Assembly: GCA_021817605.1 (NCBI GenBank)
Contig: JAKAUN010000005.1
Span: 38,248-102,247, forward strand
Reading direction: 5' to 3'
Source: Thermoplasmata archaeon
GTDB lineage: Archaea; Thermoplasmatota; Thermoplasmata; Lutacidiplasmatales; UBA184
DNA: 64,000 nt
How positions within the stretch are numbered: position 1 is the stretch's first letter; each line of letters opens with the position of its first letter. A program made the position numbers and the translations under genes. This document shows, piece after piece, positions 1-9,103 of this stretch. The notes below the pieces were generated by a model, which did not search any database, was not told the DNA's origin, and was given only the letters and a program-made list of their open reading frames with translations.

Positions 1-1179
1 CACTCCGCTGGCCGGGAGCCGGGTGGGAGGCAGGCCCGCGCGCGTGCGGTCGGCGCGGTCGGTGACGCGTCGCAGGGCCTCCGCGGCCGACGGGCTCGCC
101 GGAGCCGCTGCGGCAGGAGAGCTCAGGAGGTCGTCCGCGAGCGAGATCGCCTTCGAATAGAGACGGGCGATATGCGGAGCGCTACGCTCCGGGTGGCCCG
201 CGCGCACCTGGGCAAGGGCCGCCTCGGCCTCCTCGCGGAGCGGGGAGACGTCGACCCCGAGTTCGACCAGGTCGCGGATCTCCTCGGTGATCGCCCGCGG
301 GGTCGACGTGGGCGGCTCGGCCTCGCTCTCGGCTCCCGGCGGGACGAGCGTGACGAGGGGCTCGGGGATCTCCCGGGTCTCCCGCGATAGGGTGACGTCA
401 ACGTTGATGTCGAGGCCCCGCGAGCCGATCCGGTAGGGATGCATCCGGACGTCGTGCGGGCTTCCCCTCAGCTTCTCGACGCCGATGGCCCTCAGCGTGA
501 ACCCGTCGCGCTCCCAGCGGAACAGGCGGATCTCGCCGCGCGCGATCATCCGCTCGGGGGTCTCCGAGTTCTCGAGGGGCGACTCGACGGTGAGCAGCGT
601 GGTCGTGCGGAGGTCGGAGAGGAACCTCAGGAACGTCTGGGCGCCCAGGACCGGCTCGAAGCCTTTCATGCAGAAGTACTGGAGCGCGGTGAGCGAGTCG
701 ATCACCAGCCGGCTGTAGCCGTGATGGGCGACCTGCGTCCTCAGCATCTGCTCGAGCGCGGCGATCGTCACCTCGACGCTCGTGAACTCGGGGGTCTGGC
801 GCATCCCGTCGAGGACCGCGGCGAACGGGACAACGTCCCGGACCGAGGAGATGTCCTTGAACGGGATGCGCTCGTAGCGCATCACGTCCGGGATCGCATC
901 GAAGACATCGATCTGATCTAGCTCCGGACCGAGGGAGCGGTGGTTGATGCGGACCTCGTTCGGCGGATCCTCGAGCGTCACGTAGAGGACCCGCTCGCCC
1001 CGGCGGATCCCTTCGATGAGGAACTGGAGCGCAAGAGTCGTCTTGCCGGTACCGGAAGGGCCCGCGAGGAGGTACGGCCGACGGGACATGAGCCCCCCCT
1101 CGAGCATCTGGTCGAGGGCCGGGACCCCGAAAGGTACGCGGAACTCCTCGGCCGGCGGTCGGCTCTTCCGGTCGGGCAC
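1..1179 (-). CDS. KaiC/RAD55-like RecA-family ATPase, 3' end truncated by window edge
   Basis: My reverse-strand translation from GTG at 1179: MPDRKSRPPAEEFRVPFGVPALDQMLEGGLMSRRPYLLAGPSGTGKTTLALQFLIEGIRRGERVLYVTLED... Walker A GPSGTGKTT; open to base 1. Absent from the ORF track because no stop lies in the window. Confidence 0.85.
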   Translation of the reverse strand, partial: MPDRKSRPPAEEFRVPFGVPALDQMLEGGLMSRRPYLLAGPSGTGKTTLALQFLIEGIRRGERVLYVTLEDPPNEVRINHRSLGPELDQIDVFDAIPDVMRYERIPFKDISSVRDVVPFAAVLDGMRQTPEFTSVEVTIAALEQMLRTQVAHHGYSRLVIDSLTALQYFCMKGFEPVLGAQTFLRFLSDLRTTTLLTVESPLENSETPERMIARGEIRLFRWERDGFTLRAIGVEKLRGSPHDVRMHPYRIGSRGLDINVDVTLSRETREIPEPLVTLVPPGAESEAEPPTSTPRAITEEIRDLVELGVDVSPLREEAEAALAQVRAGHPERSAPHIARLYSKAISLADDLLSSPAAAAPASPSAAEALRRVTDRADRTRAGLPPTRLPASGV

Positions 1180-1291
1180 TCTTCCTCACGCGGCCCGGGG
1201 CAGACGCCCTCGCCGCTGTGTCCCGAATGACCCGGCGAGATTCATCAACCTATCCAAGCGTCCGCGGCCGGGGCGCAAGGGCTATCTCCGA

Positions 1292-2350
1292 ATGCCTTCC
1301 GCGGGCCTCGTGGTCGCCCGTCCGACCGAGGGACTCGACCGGATGAGGGCCCTCGCCGCCGAGATGCCCGTCGCTTTCGGCGACGGGTTCCGAACCGGAC
1401 GCGAGCTCGCCTTCGCCCTCCGCGAGCCCGCGCCGCGGCTCTACGCGGTCGGCATGGGCGCGTCGGGCATCGTCGCGGACTTCGCGCGGTCGCTCGTCGA
1501 CTCCGAAACGCGCAGCGAGCTCACGGTCGTGCGCGGCCCGGAGCTTCCGCACGCCGTCGATAGCCGAGCTCACGTCCTTCTCACGAGCTACTCGGGAAAC
1601 ACCTGGGAGACCGTCCGCGCCTACGACGCCGCCGGCCGCAGCGGCGCGGCGCGCACCGTCCTCGCCTCCGGCGGCGCCCTCGTGGCCAAGGCGGAGGCGG
1701 ACGGAGTACCGATCCTGAGGGTGCCTCCGGGCCTTCCCCCGCGCTCGGCGATCGGCCACCTCCTCGGCGGGATGATGGGCCTGTTGGACGGGCTCTTCCC
1801 GGAGTCGAACGACGCGCGGGTCGCTCGGGCCGTCGAGCGCGTTCGCGGCGACGTCGGCCGCCTCGGCTCCCCGCGAGGACCTGCAGCCGCCCTCGCGGAG
1901 GGGATCGGCGACCGACTGCCGTTCTTCTACGCCGAAGGGTCGTTCTCGCCCCTCGCCCGGCGCTGGGGGACCCAGGTCGAGGAGAACGCCAAGCGGCTCG
2001 CGGTATTCGACGAGATTCCCGAGCTGTTCCACAACGCCATCGTTGGCTGGGATGCCGTCACGAAGACCGAGGCGCAACGCTTCGTGGCCGTCCTCCTCGA
2101 GTGGTCGGGGGCCGACCCGACCGTCCGCAAGAGCCTCCGCTACCTCGAGCGACTGCTCCGGGCCCGCGGCGTGCGGACGCTCAAGGTCCCGCTCTCTCCT
2201 GAGGACCGGCTCGAGGCGCTGCTTGGCGGGATCGCTCTCGGCGACCTCGTGAGCCTCTTCCTCGCCCAGAGGCGGCATGTCGACCCGTTGCCGGTCGATG
2301 CGATCGGTCGGCTCAAGGCGGCCCTCGGCACGAAGTCGGGTGTCGCCTAG
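1292..2350 (+). CDS. SIS-domain bifunctional phosphoglucose/phosphomannose isomerase-like protein
   Basis: MPSAGLVVARPTEGLDRMRALAAEMP...YAVGMGASGIVADFARSL...VLLTSYSGNTWETV; SIS-domain SYSGNT motif; internal ATG preferred over the track start at 1016. Confidence 0.8.
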   Translation: MPSAGLVVARPTEGLDRMRALAAEMPVAFGDGFRTGRELAFALREPAPRLYAVGMGASGIVADFARSLVDSETRSELTVVRGPELPHAVDSRAHVLLTSYSGNTWETVRAYDAAGRSGAARTVLASGGALVAKAEADGVPILRVPPGLPPRSAIGHLLGGMMGLLDGLFPESNDARVARAVERVRGDVGRLGSPRGPAAALAEGIGDRLPFFYAEGSFSPLARRWGTQVEENAKRLAVFDEIPELFHNAIVGWDAVTKTEAQRFVAVLLEWSGADPTVRKSLRYLERLLRARGVRTLKVPLSPEDRLEALLGGIALGDLVSLFLAQRRHVDPLPVDAIGRLKAALGTKSGVA

Positions 2351-2987
2351 CGGCGTGGGGCACGGACCCGTCCTCGGACGGTTGCTGTCGAGCCGGTTCT
2401 TGGCCAGGACACGCAGGGGCGAGGGCTCGGGCAACTCCGCTTTCCCGGCAGGGAGAAGGGGGGTGCCGACCGGATGCTTTCCGATCACGCACGATCCGCG
2501 GAGACCCTGCGTCGCGGGCCGCAGGTAGCGGGCCAAAGGCTCCGCCCAAAGGAAGGGGGCCGGGCAGCCGTGCGGAGCGAGACCCGTGTCGATCGGCGTC
2601 GCGAGCAGATAGCGCTACGAGCGCGGGGTGCCACGCCGTACGAGCGTGCCCGTACTCGCGGACGGCTTCGATTTTCGGCGCTGGGTCATTGGCACCGGGC
2701 AGCGGCATTGGGGAATGGGCCCAGGGGGACGGAGGAAAGCGGGCCGGCACCTCGCGTAAATCCGCGCATCAGCGGATGCGTGCAAAGGCGCGACACGCGC
2801 TCCCTCCGAGACAACCACAACGACCTCTGCGATTCTGAGACACTGGACAAACTGCGCGATCGTTCCCCCAGGTATTCCCTGTTTCGGGCAAACGAATGGG
2901 CCCGGGAAATCCCTTGTGAATATGGTGCGTGAAAGACGTACTCATGGGATAGGCGGAATTCAATTACCCCTCCTAACTCCCCCCAGC

Positions 2988-3158
2988 ATGCCAGCCAAGA
3001 AACCCGGCGTGATGCTCGTGGAAGCTTCGACCGCGCGTATCGTAGTGGACCTGAAGGGCGGTAGGGTCATCGTGGAACCCGAGAGCGTCCGATTCCATCG
3101 GGCCGGACGCGGCCGGGGTCGGGCACTCCTGACCCCCGAAGAGTCGCGCTCGGGCTGA
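2988..3158 (+). CDS. small hypothetical protein (56 aa)
   Basis: ATG at 2988: MPAKKPGVMLVEASTARIVVDLKGGRVIVEPESVRFHRAGRGRGRALLTPEESRSG; followed by a strong inverted repeat. Confidence 0.35.
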   Translation: MPAKKPGVMLVEASTARIVVDLKGGRVIVEPESVRFHRAGRGRGRALLTPEESRSG

Positions 3159-3165
3159 GCGAACA

Positions 3166-3195
3166 GGCCCGGCGCGCGGGCCGACACGCCGGGCC
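3166..3195. terminator. GC-rich inverted repeat (9-bp perfect stem, 12-nt loop)
   Basis: ggcccggcg...cgccgggcc at 3166-3174 / 3187-3195; terminator role is inference. Confidence 0.4.
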
Positions 3196-3342
3196 CGGTC
3201 CTCCCCGGTCGCACCCGAGCTCCGCGGCAGGGGGCCTTCGGATCGTGGCGAGGCAGCGCCGACGCGCGTCGGCCCGGCAGCCGAACCACGCCGCATCGAC
3301 CCATGCTCCCAGACCGTAACCGCCGCGTCGGAAGGGGGTCTC

Positions 3343-3696
3343 CTACACGGCGTCCTTGACGAGCGCTCCGAAGGACGACTTTCGCCGGATCTTGCCGTGG
3401 TCGAGCTCGTAGATGTCGCAGTAGCGCACGTTGAACGAAGCGCCGTCCTTCTTGGTCACGCGAACGTTTCCTTCCGCGACGACCACATCGCCTTCCTCGG
3501 TCAGGCGGGTGAACGTCCCCTCAAGCACGTCGTCGCCGTAGTTCTCGAGGAAAGCGTCTTTCCCGCGTCGCACGGCGCCGGTCGCGGGCACCCCGTCGAC
3601 CCACTCCACCCATTCCACATCGTCGGTCAGCACCGCGCTGAGCTTCGACCGGTCGAGCGAGGCGAGGCCCTCGATGATCTGCTTGTTCCGGCTCAC
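3343..3696 (-). CDS. SnoaL/NTF2-like (ketosteroid isomerase-like) protein
   Basis: 117 aa: MSRNKQIIEGLASLDRSKLSAVLTDDVEWVEWVDGVPATGAVRRGKDAFLENYGDDV...; SnoaL-like pattern. Confidence 0.75.
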   Translation of the reverse strand: MSRNKQIIEGLASLDRSKLSAVLTDDVEWVEWVDGVPATGAVRRGKDAFLENYGDDVLEGTFTRLTEEGDVVVAEGNVRVTKKDGASFNVRYCDIYELDHGKIRRKSSFGALVKDAV

Positions 3697-3796
3697 AGGC
3701 GGCGAAGGGCCCTGCTGGGGATGATACTATGGCCCCTAGGAACCGATCGATGCCCGCCAAACGGCTAAGAGCGAGCACATCTCACCGCGAACGGGT

Positions 3797-3916
3797 GCTG
3801 AGGTAGCCTAGCTCGGCCAAGGCGCCAGATTCGAGATCTGGTGATGCGTATGCATCGCGGGAGTTCAAAGGGCGAGGCGGCGGAACGCCGCTCACCGGAG
3901 ACTCTCCCCCTCAGCG
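3797..3916 (+). tRNA. tRNA-Ser (anticodon CGA at 3832-3834) with putative intron about 3870-3902 in the T-loop
   Basis: Acceptor GCTGAGG (3797-3803) pairs with CCTCAGC (3909-3915); D-stem GCCT/AGGC; anticodon stem CCAGA/TCTGG with loop TTCGAGA; long variable arm GATGC-gtat-GCATC; T-stem GGGAG (3859-3863) pairs with CTCCC (3904-3908) only if about 33 nt are removed; discriminator G3916 as in archaeal tRNA-Ser. Confidence 0.8.
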
Positions 3917-3939
3917 CCTCCCGCCCGAGCATCGAGGTC

Positions 3940-4143
3940 GTGGTCGAGGTCGCCCGCGCGGGCCGTCCCGAGATACGCCGCGAGGAGGTTCTTCCAGGGA
4001 CGACGGTCCGGGAGCTGCTTCGGCGTATCGGACGTGCCCCGGAGGGCTGCGCCGTGCTCGTGGACGAGGTCTCCGTGCCGCTCGACCTTCCTCTCGAGCA
4101 CGCGGTGAGGCTGGTCGTGGTGCCTACCTTCTCGGGCGGATAG
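3940..4143 (+). CDS. ThiS/MoaD/SAMP-like ubiquitin-fold small modifier with C-terminal GG
   Basis: MVEVARAGRPEIRREEVLPGTTVRELLRRIGRAPEGCAVLVDEVSVPLDLPLEHAVRLVVVPTFSGG; GTG at 3940 downstream of the tRNA. Confidence 0.75.
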   Translation: MVEVARAGRPEIRREEVLPGTTVRELLRRIGRAPEGCAVLVDEVSVPLDLPLEHAVRLVVVPTFSGG

Positions 4144-4218
4144 GTAGGCGACCCTTGTTGCGTGAGGACACAACAGGTTAAGGTGCGGACACGGTCCCTT
4201 CCAGGGCGAAGGCGCGGG

Positions 4219-5478
4219 ATGAGAGCCGAATGCCCGGTCTGCGAGTCGGCCCTGGACGGGGCCGTCACGCACTGTCGCGGCTGCGGCTACCCGACCTCGC
4301 TCTCTGCGCGTCTGGGTGAGGGAAGTTCCCTCGCACCCGCCTCGACCCCGGCGGGGCCGGCCGTGTCGGGCCCGAATGCCCCGACCCCGGCTCCCTCGGG
4401 CGCGACCGCCGCCGTGGCTCTCGCCGAGACAACCGCGCGGGAGGTCCATCGCAAGGCGGAGGCTCTGGCTCGCCTCGGGGCGGACACCTCGCCCGTTGCC
4501 TCCTCGCTGTGCGAGGCGATGACTCAGGAGAGCACCGGGCAGATCGATCGGGCCGTGGAAATACTTCGGTCGGCGGACCAGGAGGCCGACGCGAGCCTGC
4601 GGAGCACGGTCCGGGCCCGTGTGGACCGCCTCAAGCAACGTCGTTCCAAGCTCACCGAGGCCGGCGTGGAGCTTCCCCCGGACCCGACGAGCGAGCGGCT
4701 CGAGGGTGCCCTGCCGTCCGACGACCCGGCGCAGGCTGCGGAGCTCCTTCGGGAGGGCGAAGAGAAGCTCGCGACCGTAGAGGGCCAGTGGCATGGCCTC
4801 GAGCAGGTCTTCCAGGAGGTCTCAGCGCTGCGCGCCCTCGCGTCGAAGCTGGGCCTCTCGGTCGAGGGCGTACCTTCTCGTGTGGAGGAGTCCAAGCGCC
4901 TCCTTGCTTCCGGCCAAGTGAGAGCCGATCGCGTCGCGCGGGTGGCCCGCGAGACGACCGAGGAGCTCGAGCTGCTGGGCCGGGCCCTCGCGCCGCATGC
5001 GGAGGCAGAGTTGGGCCGCCTCGGCGAGATGCTCAAGACCTCCCCGGACGACCCCGCCGAAAGAAATCGAGCGAGGGCGATCCGGGGGCGCGCCGCGCGA
5101 GACCTCGCTTCCGGTCACCTGGCCGACGTTTTGCGGGCGGTCGAAGAGCTGCGCGCGCTGCTCCCGGCGAAGGCTGCCGGCGAGGGCGGGGCGGTGTCCT
5201 CGGCTCCGACGGGGCCCGCTGCGGGCGTGGCGGAGCTGCCGTCCCCCGCAGCCTCGACGGCGGCACGCTCGGATGTCTCCGTTGACACCCTCCTGGCCAA
5301 GGCCCGGGGCTTCGCCGTGAAGGTCCGGTCACTACCCCCGGACAGCGAGGCCGGTCGCCAAGCCGCGGCCCAGATCAAGGAGGCGGCCGAACTGTTGCGT
5401 CAGGGCCGCCTGGTCGAGGCGGACCAGGCTCTTACCCGCCTTATGCGTACACTCGCCTCCCCCGGAGGGACGAACTGA
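4219..5478 (+). CDS. zinc-ribbon protein with long helical/coiled-coil region
   Basis: MRAECPVCESALDGAVTHCRGCGYPTSL (CxxC...CxxC) followed by Ala/Glu/Leu-rich helical repeats; the track start at 4162 is an upstream alternative. Confidence 0.7.
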   Translation: MRAECPVCESALDGAVTHCRGCGYPTSLSARLGEGSSLAPASTPAGPAVSGPNAPTPAPSGATAAVALAETTAREVHRKAEALARLGADTSPVASSLCEAMTQESTGQIDRAVEILRSADQEADASLRSTVRARVDRLKQRRSKLTEAGVELPPDPTSERLEGALPSDDPAQAAELLREGEEKLATVEGQWHGLEQVFQEVSALRALASKLGLSVEGVPSRVEESKRLLASGQVRADRVARVARETTEELELLGRALAPHAEAELGRLGEMLKTSPDDPAERNRARAIRGRAARDLASGHLADVLRAVEELRALLPAKAAGEGGAVSSAPTGPAAGVAELPSPAASTAARSDVSVDTLLAKARGFAVKVRSLPPDSEAGRQAAAQIKEAAELLRQGRLVEADQALTRLMRTLASPGGTN

Positions 5479-5480
5479 CG

Positions 5481-6983
5481 ATGCCGCAGGAATCGAGCCC
5501 CTTCCTCGGGCCACGGAAACGCCTCAACGAGATCCTCGCGCGCGCCGTCCCTCTCGAGCGCGACGGCTTCCCGTTCGGCTCGCTTCACCTGAGAAACCTG
5601 TTCGAGGAAGAGGCGCGCGCCGGCCAGCTCGAGAGTGCCGAGGCGGTCGTCGAGCGGGCGGGGGCCCTCCTGGCGCTCGCCGAGCACTCCTGGGCGCCGC
5701 TACGGCGGCTCCTCAGCGAGTTCGACGGGCTTCGCGACCTCGCCGAGGCCGCCGGCATGGACCTCGGCAAGGTCGATGCGCAGACAGGCAACCCTCGTGC
5801 CGTGCTCCTTCGTCCGCCGATCTCCGAGGCGACCCTCGAAGCGACCGAACGATCGGTCCAGGTCGGCCTCACCACGTTGCGCGAGGCGCTTCCACCCTAC
5901 CTCGTAGAGCAGGCGCGGAGCCTCGGCCGCTGGGCCCGCGAGGCCGAGGCCCGCGACGAGGAGATCGGCGAGATCGCCACCGAGGTGCGACGCGTCGTCC
6001 AGGGTCTCCACGACCTCGACCTAAGGTCGGCGGCGGGAGCCGTCGGAGCCGCTCGCAGGGCCATCGCGCGCCGCGCCGGGCCCACCGGCGTACCCTCCGT
6101 CCCCGTCCCTGAGGAGGAGGCGATCCTCCTCGAAGCGCACAGCCTCGCCCGTCGACTTCCGTGGCACGATCCCCTCTCTCGGGAGCATCGCTCCGGGCCC
6201 GGTGGCGGCCTCGACGGCTCCGGGGGAGAGGACGGAGAGGCGGGAGTCATCTCGCCCGAAGCGGAGGTCGATGCTCTCTGGGCCGAGGTCGATCGTCTGG
6301 TCCGCGAGCGGGAGCTTGCCGCGACAGGGCCCCTGCTCGCGGTCGCCGGCCCCTCCCTCACGGTCTCGCCCCCGGTAGAGATTCCCGCGATCGCCCAGGA
6401 GGCGAGCGCGCCCACCGACACCCACGGGAGCGAGGTGCCCCCGCTCGGCGACCCACCCGGTACTCCTGCGATGCCGGCGCCGCAGTTCCCGGCCCGGGCC
6501 GAGCCGGCCGTCGCGGACGGCCCATCTCCGCGGGAGGTTTCTCCTCCCGAGGAAGCGATCGGCGACCCCACGGGTCGCTGGCTGCCCGCAGGAGCCCTGC
6601 TCGAGGAGATCACGGTCTCCGCCGGGGCCCCTGAAGAGGCGACCGACGCCGACCCGCTTTCCGCCAGCTCCGCTGGCCTTTCCCTTCCCGCTGCCAAGGG
6701 GGAGTCGCTGGACGCGCCCCCGACGGCCGTCGCCGCGCCCTCGGAGCGAGCCCATCTTGCGGAGCCGTCGTCTCCGTCGGTCCCGGGGAGAGCCTCCCCC
6801 GCGAACGGCACGCCGAGAACCGTGGGCCTGGACCCGGACCGGGCACGGCCTCCTCGCTGGATGAGCCGGATCTCGATCTCCGCCGCCTACGTACCGCCGG
6901 AGCCCTACGCGCCCGGGACCCGCCGGGCGCCTCGGCCGCAGCGTCAGCGTCCTCGCCGCGCGCGCTCGAGGCACCGAAGGTAA
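5481..6983 (+). CDS. hypothetical helical-repeat protein with Pro/Ala-rich linker and basic tail
   Basis: 500 aa, starts 3 nt after the preceding stop; contains a motif shared with the upstream protein (W-x2-L...E-x3-LR-x-LA-x3-G). Confidence 0.65.
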   Translation: MPQESSPFLGPRKRLNEILARAVPLERDGFPFGSLHLRNLFEEEARAGQLESAEAVVERAGALLALAEHSWAPLRRLLSEFDGLRDLAEAAGMDLGKVDAQTGNPRAVLLRPPISEATLEATERSVQVGLTTLREALPPYLVEQARSLGRWAREAEARDEEIGEIATEVRRVVQGLHDLDLRSAAGAVGAARRAIARRAGPTGVPSVPVPEEEAILLEAHSLARRLPWHDPLSREHRSGPGGGLDGSGGEDGEAGVISPEAEVDALWAEVDRLVRERELAATGPLLAVAGPSLTVSPPVEIPAIAQEASAPTDTHGSEVPPLGDPPGTPAMPAPQFPARAEPAVADGPSPREVSPPEEAIGDPTGRWLPAGALLEEITVSAGAPEEATDADPLSASSAGLSLPAAKGESLDAPPTAVAAPSERAHLAEPSSPSVPGRASPANGTPRTVGLDPDRARPPRWMSRISISAAYVPPEPYAPGTRRAPRPQRQRPRRARSRHRR

Positions 6984-7005
6984 GGCTCATATACCTTCAG
7001 AAAAT

Positions 7006-7015
7006 GGTATATATT
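7006..7015 (+). promoter_or_regulatory. TATA box (ggtatatatt) preceded by an A-rich BRE-like stretch, upstream of gar1-tfb
   Basis: cagaaaatggtatatattac at 6998-7017; AT-rich island in high-GC context. Confidence 0.6.
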
Positions 7016-7050
7016 ACTTGACGCGAGCGCGCGGCCGCCCGCAGTCATCG

Positions 7051-7284
7051 GTGGCGGGCACCGTTGTAGGGTTCCCTCCCTCGGGTAACGTGACCGTGCG
7101 CTCGGAGACCGAACAGTTCCCGGGCGAAGGCTCGCCGGTGAACGATCCGCGCGGCGCTCCGCTCGGTCGGGTCGCGAGGGTCTTCGGTCCGGTCTCCCGA
7201 CCCTACTGGAGCGTCCGTCCTCGTCGTCAGATCTCGCCGGCGGAAGCGGCTGCGTTGCTGGGGAGGAGCCTTACCAGCGCATGA
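7051..7284 (+). CDS. gar1: H/ACA RNP component Gar1-like RNA-binding protein
   Basis: [57 protein letters not shown]; Gar1 fold pattern; immediately upstream of TFB, a common archaeal arrangement. Confidence 0.75.
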   Translation: MAGTVVGFPPSGNVTVRSETEQFPGEGSPVNDPRGAPLGRVARVFGPVSRPYWSVRPRRQISPAEAAALLGRSLTSA

Positions 7285-8267
7285 GCGGCAAGGGCCCGGC
7301 CCCTCCGGAGGATGGCGGACGGCTCCCCGAGCACCCCGTCCCGCGAGCCGAGGACATGGCCGTCGCCACGCGCTGCACGAGCTGCGGCTCTTCGCATCTG
7401 ACCCGCGACTACGAGCGAGGTGAGCTCGTCTGCGACGAGTGCGGCCTCGTCCTCGAGGACGCGATGATCGACCAGGGCCCGGAGTGGCGCGCCTTCGACG
7501 CCGAGCAGGGGGAGAAGCGCGCACGCACCGGCGCGCCGTCGACGCTCACGATCCACGACAAGGGACTCTCGACCGAGATCGGGTGGAAGAACCGCGACCC
7601 GTTCGGCAAGTCGATCCCCACGCGCAACCGCGCGCAGCTCTACCGCCTGCGCAAGTGGCAGCGACGCATCCGCGTCTCCAACGCGACGGAGCGCAACCTG
7701 GCCTTCGCGCTCGCCGAGCTCGACCGCATCGCCTCGGGCATGGCGCTCCCGCGCAACGTTCGGGAGACCGCCGCGATGATCTACCGCAAGGCGGTCAACA
7801 AGAACCTCATCCGCGGCCGCTCGATCGAAGGGGTCGTCGCCGCCTCCCTCTACGGCAGCTGCCGCCAGTGCAACGTCCCCCGGACCCTGGACGAGATCGC
7901 CTCGAAGTCGCGCATCGGTCGCAAGGAGATCGGGCGCACCTACCGCTTCATGACCCGCGAGCTGCGCCTTCGGCTCCTTCCCACGCGCCCGCAGGACTAC
8001 ATCCAGAGGTTCTGCTCCGAGCTCAAGCTCAAGGGCGAGATCCAGTCCCGCGCGAACGAGATCCTCAAGGAGGCGACCGAGCGCGAGCTCACCAGCGGGA
8101 GGGGCCCGACCGGCGTCGCCGCCGCAGCGATCTACATCGCCAGCGTCCAGTGCGCCGAGCGCCGCACGCAGCGCGAGGTCGCCGAGGTCGCGGGTGTCAC
8201 CGAAGTGACGATCCGCAACCGCTACAAGGAGCTCACGGACAAGCTCAAGCTGCGCGTGATGCTCTAG
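7281..8267 (+). CDS. tfb: transcription initiation factor IIB (TFB)
   Basis: N-terminal zinc ribbon [29 protein letters not shown] plus two cyclin-like repeats. Confidence 0.97.
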   Translation: MSGKGPAPPEDGGRLPEHPVPRAEDMAVATRCTSCGSSHLTRDYERGELVCDECGLVLEDAMIDQGPEWRAFDAEQGEKRARTGAPSTLTIHDKGLSTEIGWKNRDPFGKSIPTRNRAQLYRLRKWQRRIRVSNATERNLAFALAELDRIASGMALPRNVRETAAMIYRKAVNKNLIRGRSIEGVVAASLYGSCRQCNVPRTLDEIASKSRIGRKEIGRTYRFMTRELRLRLLPTRPQDYIQRFCSELKLKGEIQSRANEILKEATERELTSGRGPTGVAAAAIYIASVQCAERRTQREVAEVAGVTEVTIRNRYKELTDKLKLRVML

Positions 8268-8274
8268 CGGGCCG

Positions 8275-8296
8275 CCGACGGGAGGCCTCCCGTCGG
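8275..8296. terminator. perfect 22-bp palindrome downstream of tfb
   Basis: ccgacgggaggcctcccgtcgg, 8 nt after the tfb stop; terminator role inferred. Confidence 0.45.
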
Positions 8297-8434
8297 GCGG
8301 CTTAAACGACGACGGCCTCACGGCTACGCCTTCGAGCGCAGGACCCACGGGGCGACGCTCGGCCCGATCTCCTCCGGGAAGTTCCGTTTTACCTCCCGCC
8401 ACGGTATTTTATCGTCGGTCGCTCTCCTCCGAAC

Positions 8435-9103
8435 GTGCCGGCCCCTCCCCTCTCGGTGGCGGTCCTCGTCTCGGGCGAGGGGACGACCTTAGACGGCCTC
8501 GCGGAGCTGGCGAGCGGGGGCGCCATGCCGGTGAGGATCGTCCTGGTCGCCTGCGACCGGCCGAACGCCCCGGCGATCGAGCGGGCGCGTCGCCGGGGGC
8601 TCCGTACGATCGTTCTGCCGTTCCGCGGGAGCGAGCCCTCCGAGTGGTCCCGTACGCTCAGCCACGAGCTCGAGTCTGCCGGAACCGATCTGGTCGTCCT
8701 CGCCGGGTTTCTTTCGGTGCTTCCGCCCACCTTCACGGAGCGGTGGACGGGACGTACGATCAACGTCCACCCGTCGCTGCTCCCCCGGTTCGGCGGGCCG
8801 GGACTCTACGGTGCCAAGGTCCATCGGGCGGTGCTCGACGCCGGCGCCACCGAGACCGGCGCGACCGTCCACGTCGTGACCCAGGACGTCGACCGCGGTC
8901 CGATCCTGGGCCAGGTGAGCCTGCCGGTCCGTCCTTCGGACACCCCCGAGTCGCTGCGCGAGCGGCTCCATCCCCACGAGGTCCGCCTGTTGGCGGAGGT
9001 GCTGGGCCGGTTCGCCGATGGGACGTTCCCGCTTCCTTACCCGGTCCCGGTCAGGGCCCCGGCCCCGCTCGGGGCCGGCCCCGCTGCCTCGGACCCTGCC
9101 TAG
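8435..9103 (+). CDS. purN: phosphoribosylglycinamide formyltransferase
   Basis: VAVLVSGEGTTLDGL...INVHPSLLPRFGGPGLYG...; NVHPSLLP formyltransferase motif; TATA-like tattttat about 30 nt upstream of GTG. Confidence 0.9.
   Translation: MPAPPLSVAVLVSGEGTTLDGLAELASGGAMPVRIVLVACDRPNAPAIERARRRGLRTIVLPFRGSEPSEWSRTLSHELESAGTDLVVLAGFLSVLPPTFTERWTGRTINVHPSLLPRFGGPGLYGAKVHRAVLDAGATETGATVHVVTQDVDRGPILGQVSLPVRPSDTPESLRERLHPHEVRLLAEVLGRFADGTFPLPYPVPVRAPAPLGAGPAASDPA

Noticed and set aside
398-1189. 263-aa minus-strand ORF in the track
   Set aside because: Out-of-frame reading of the KaiC-like gene; Pro/Arg/Gly-rich with no domain, whereas the adjacent frame gives a clear RecA-type ATPase.
2731-2740. ggaggaaagc, resembling the RNase P RNA CR-I core
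   Set aside because: No matching ACAGAA/CR-V partner or overall P4 pairing found on the strand.
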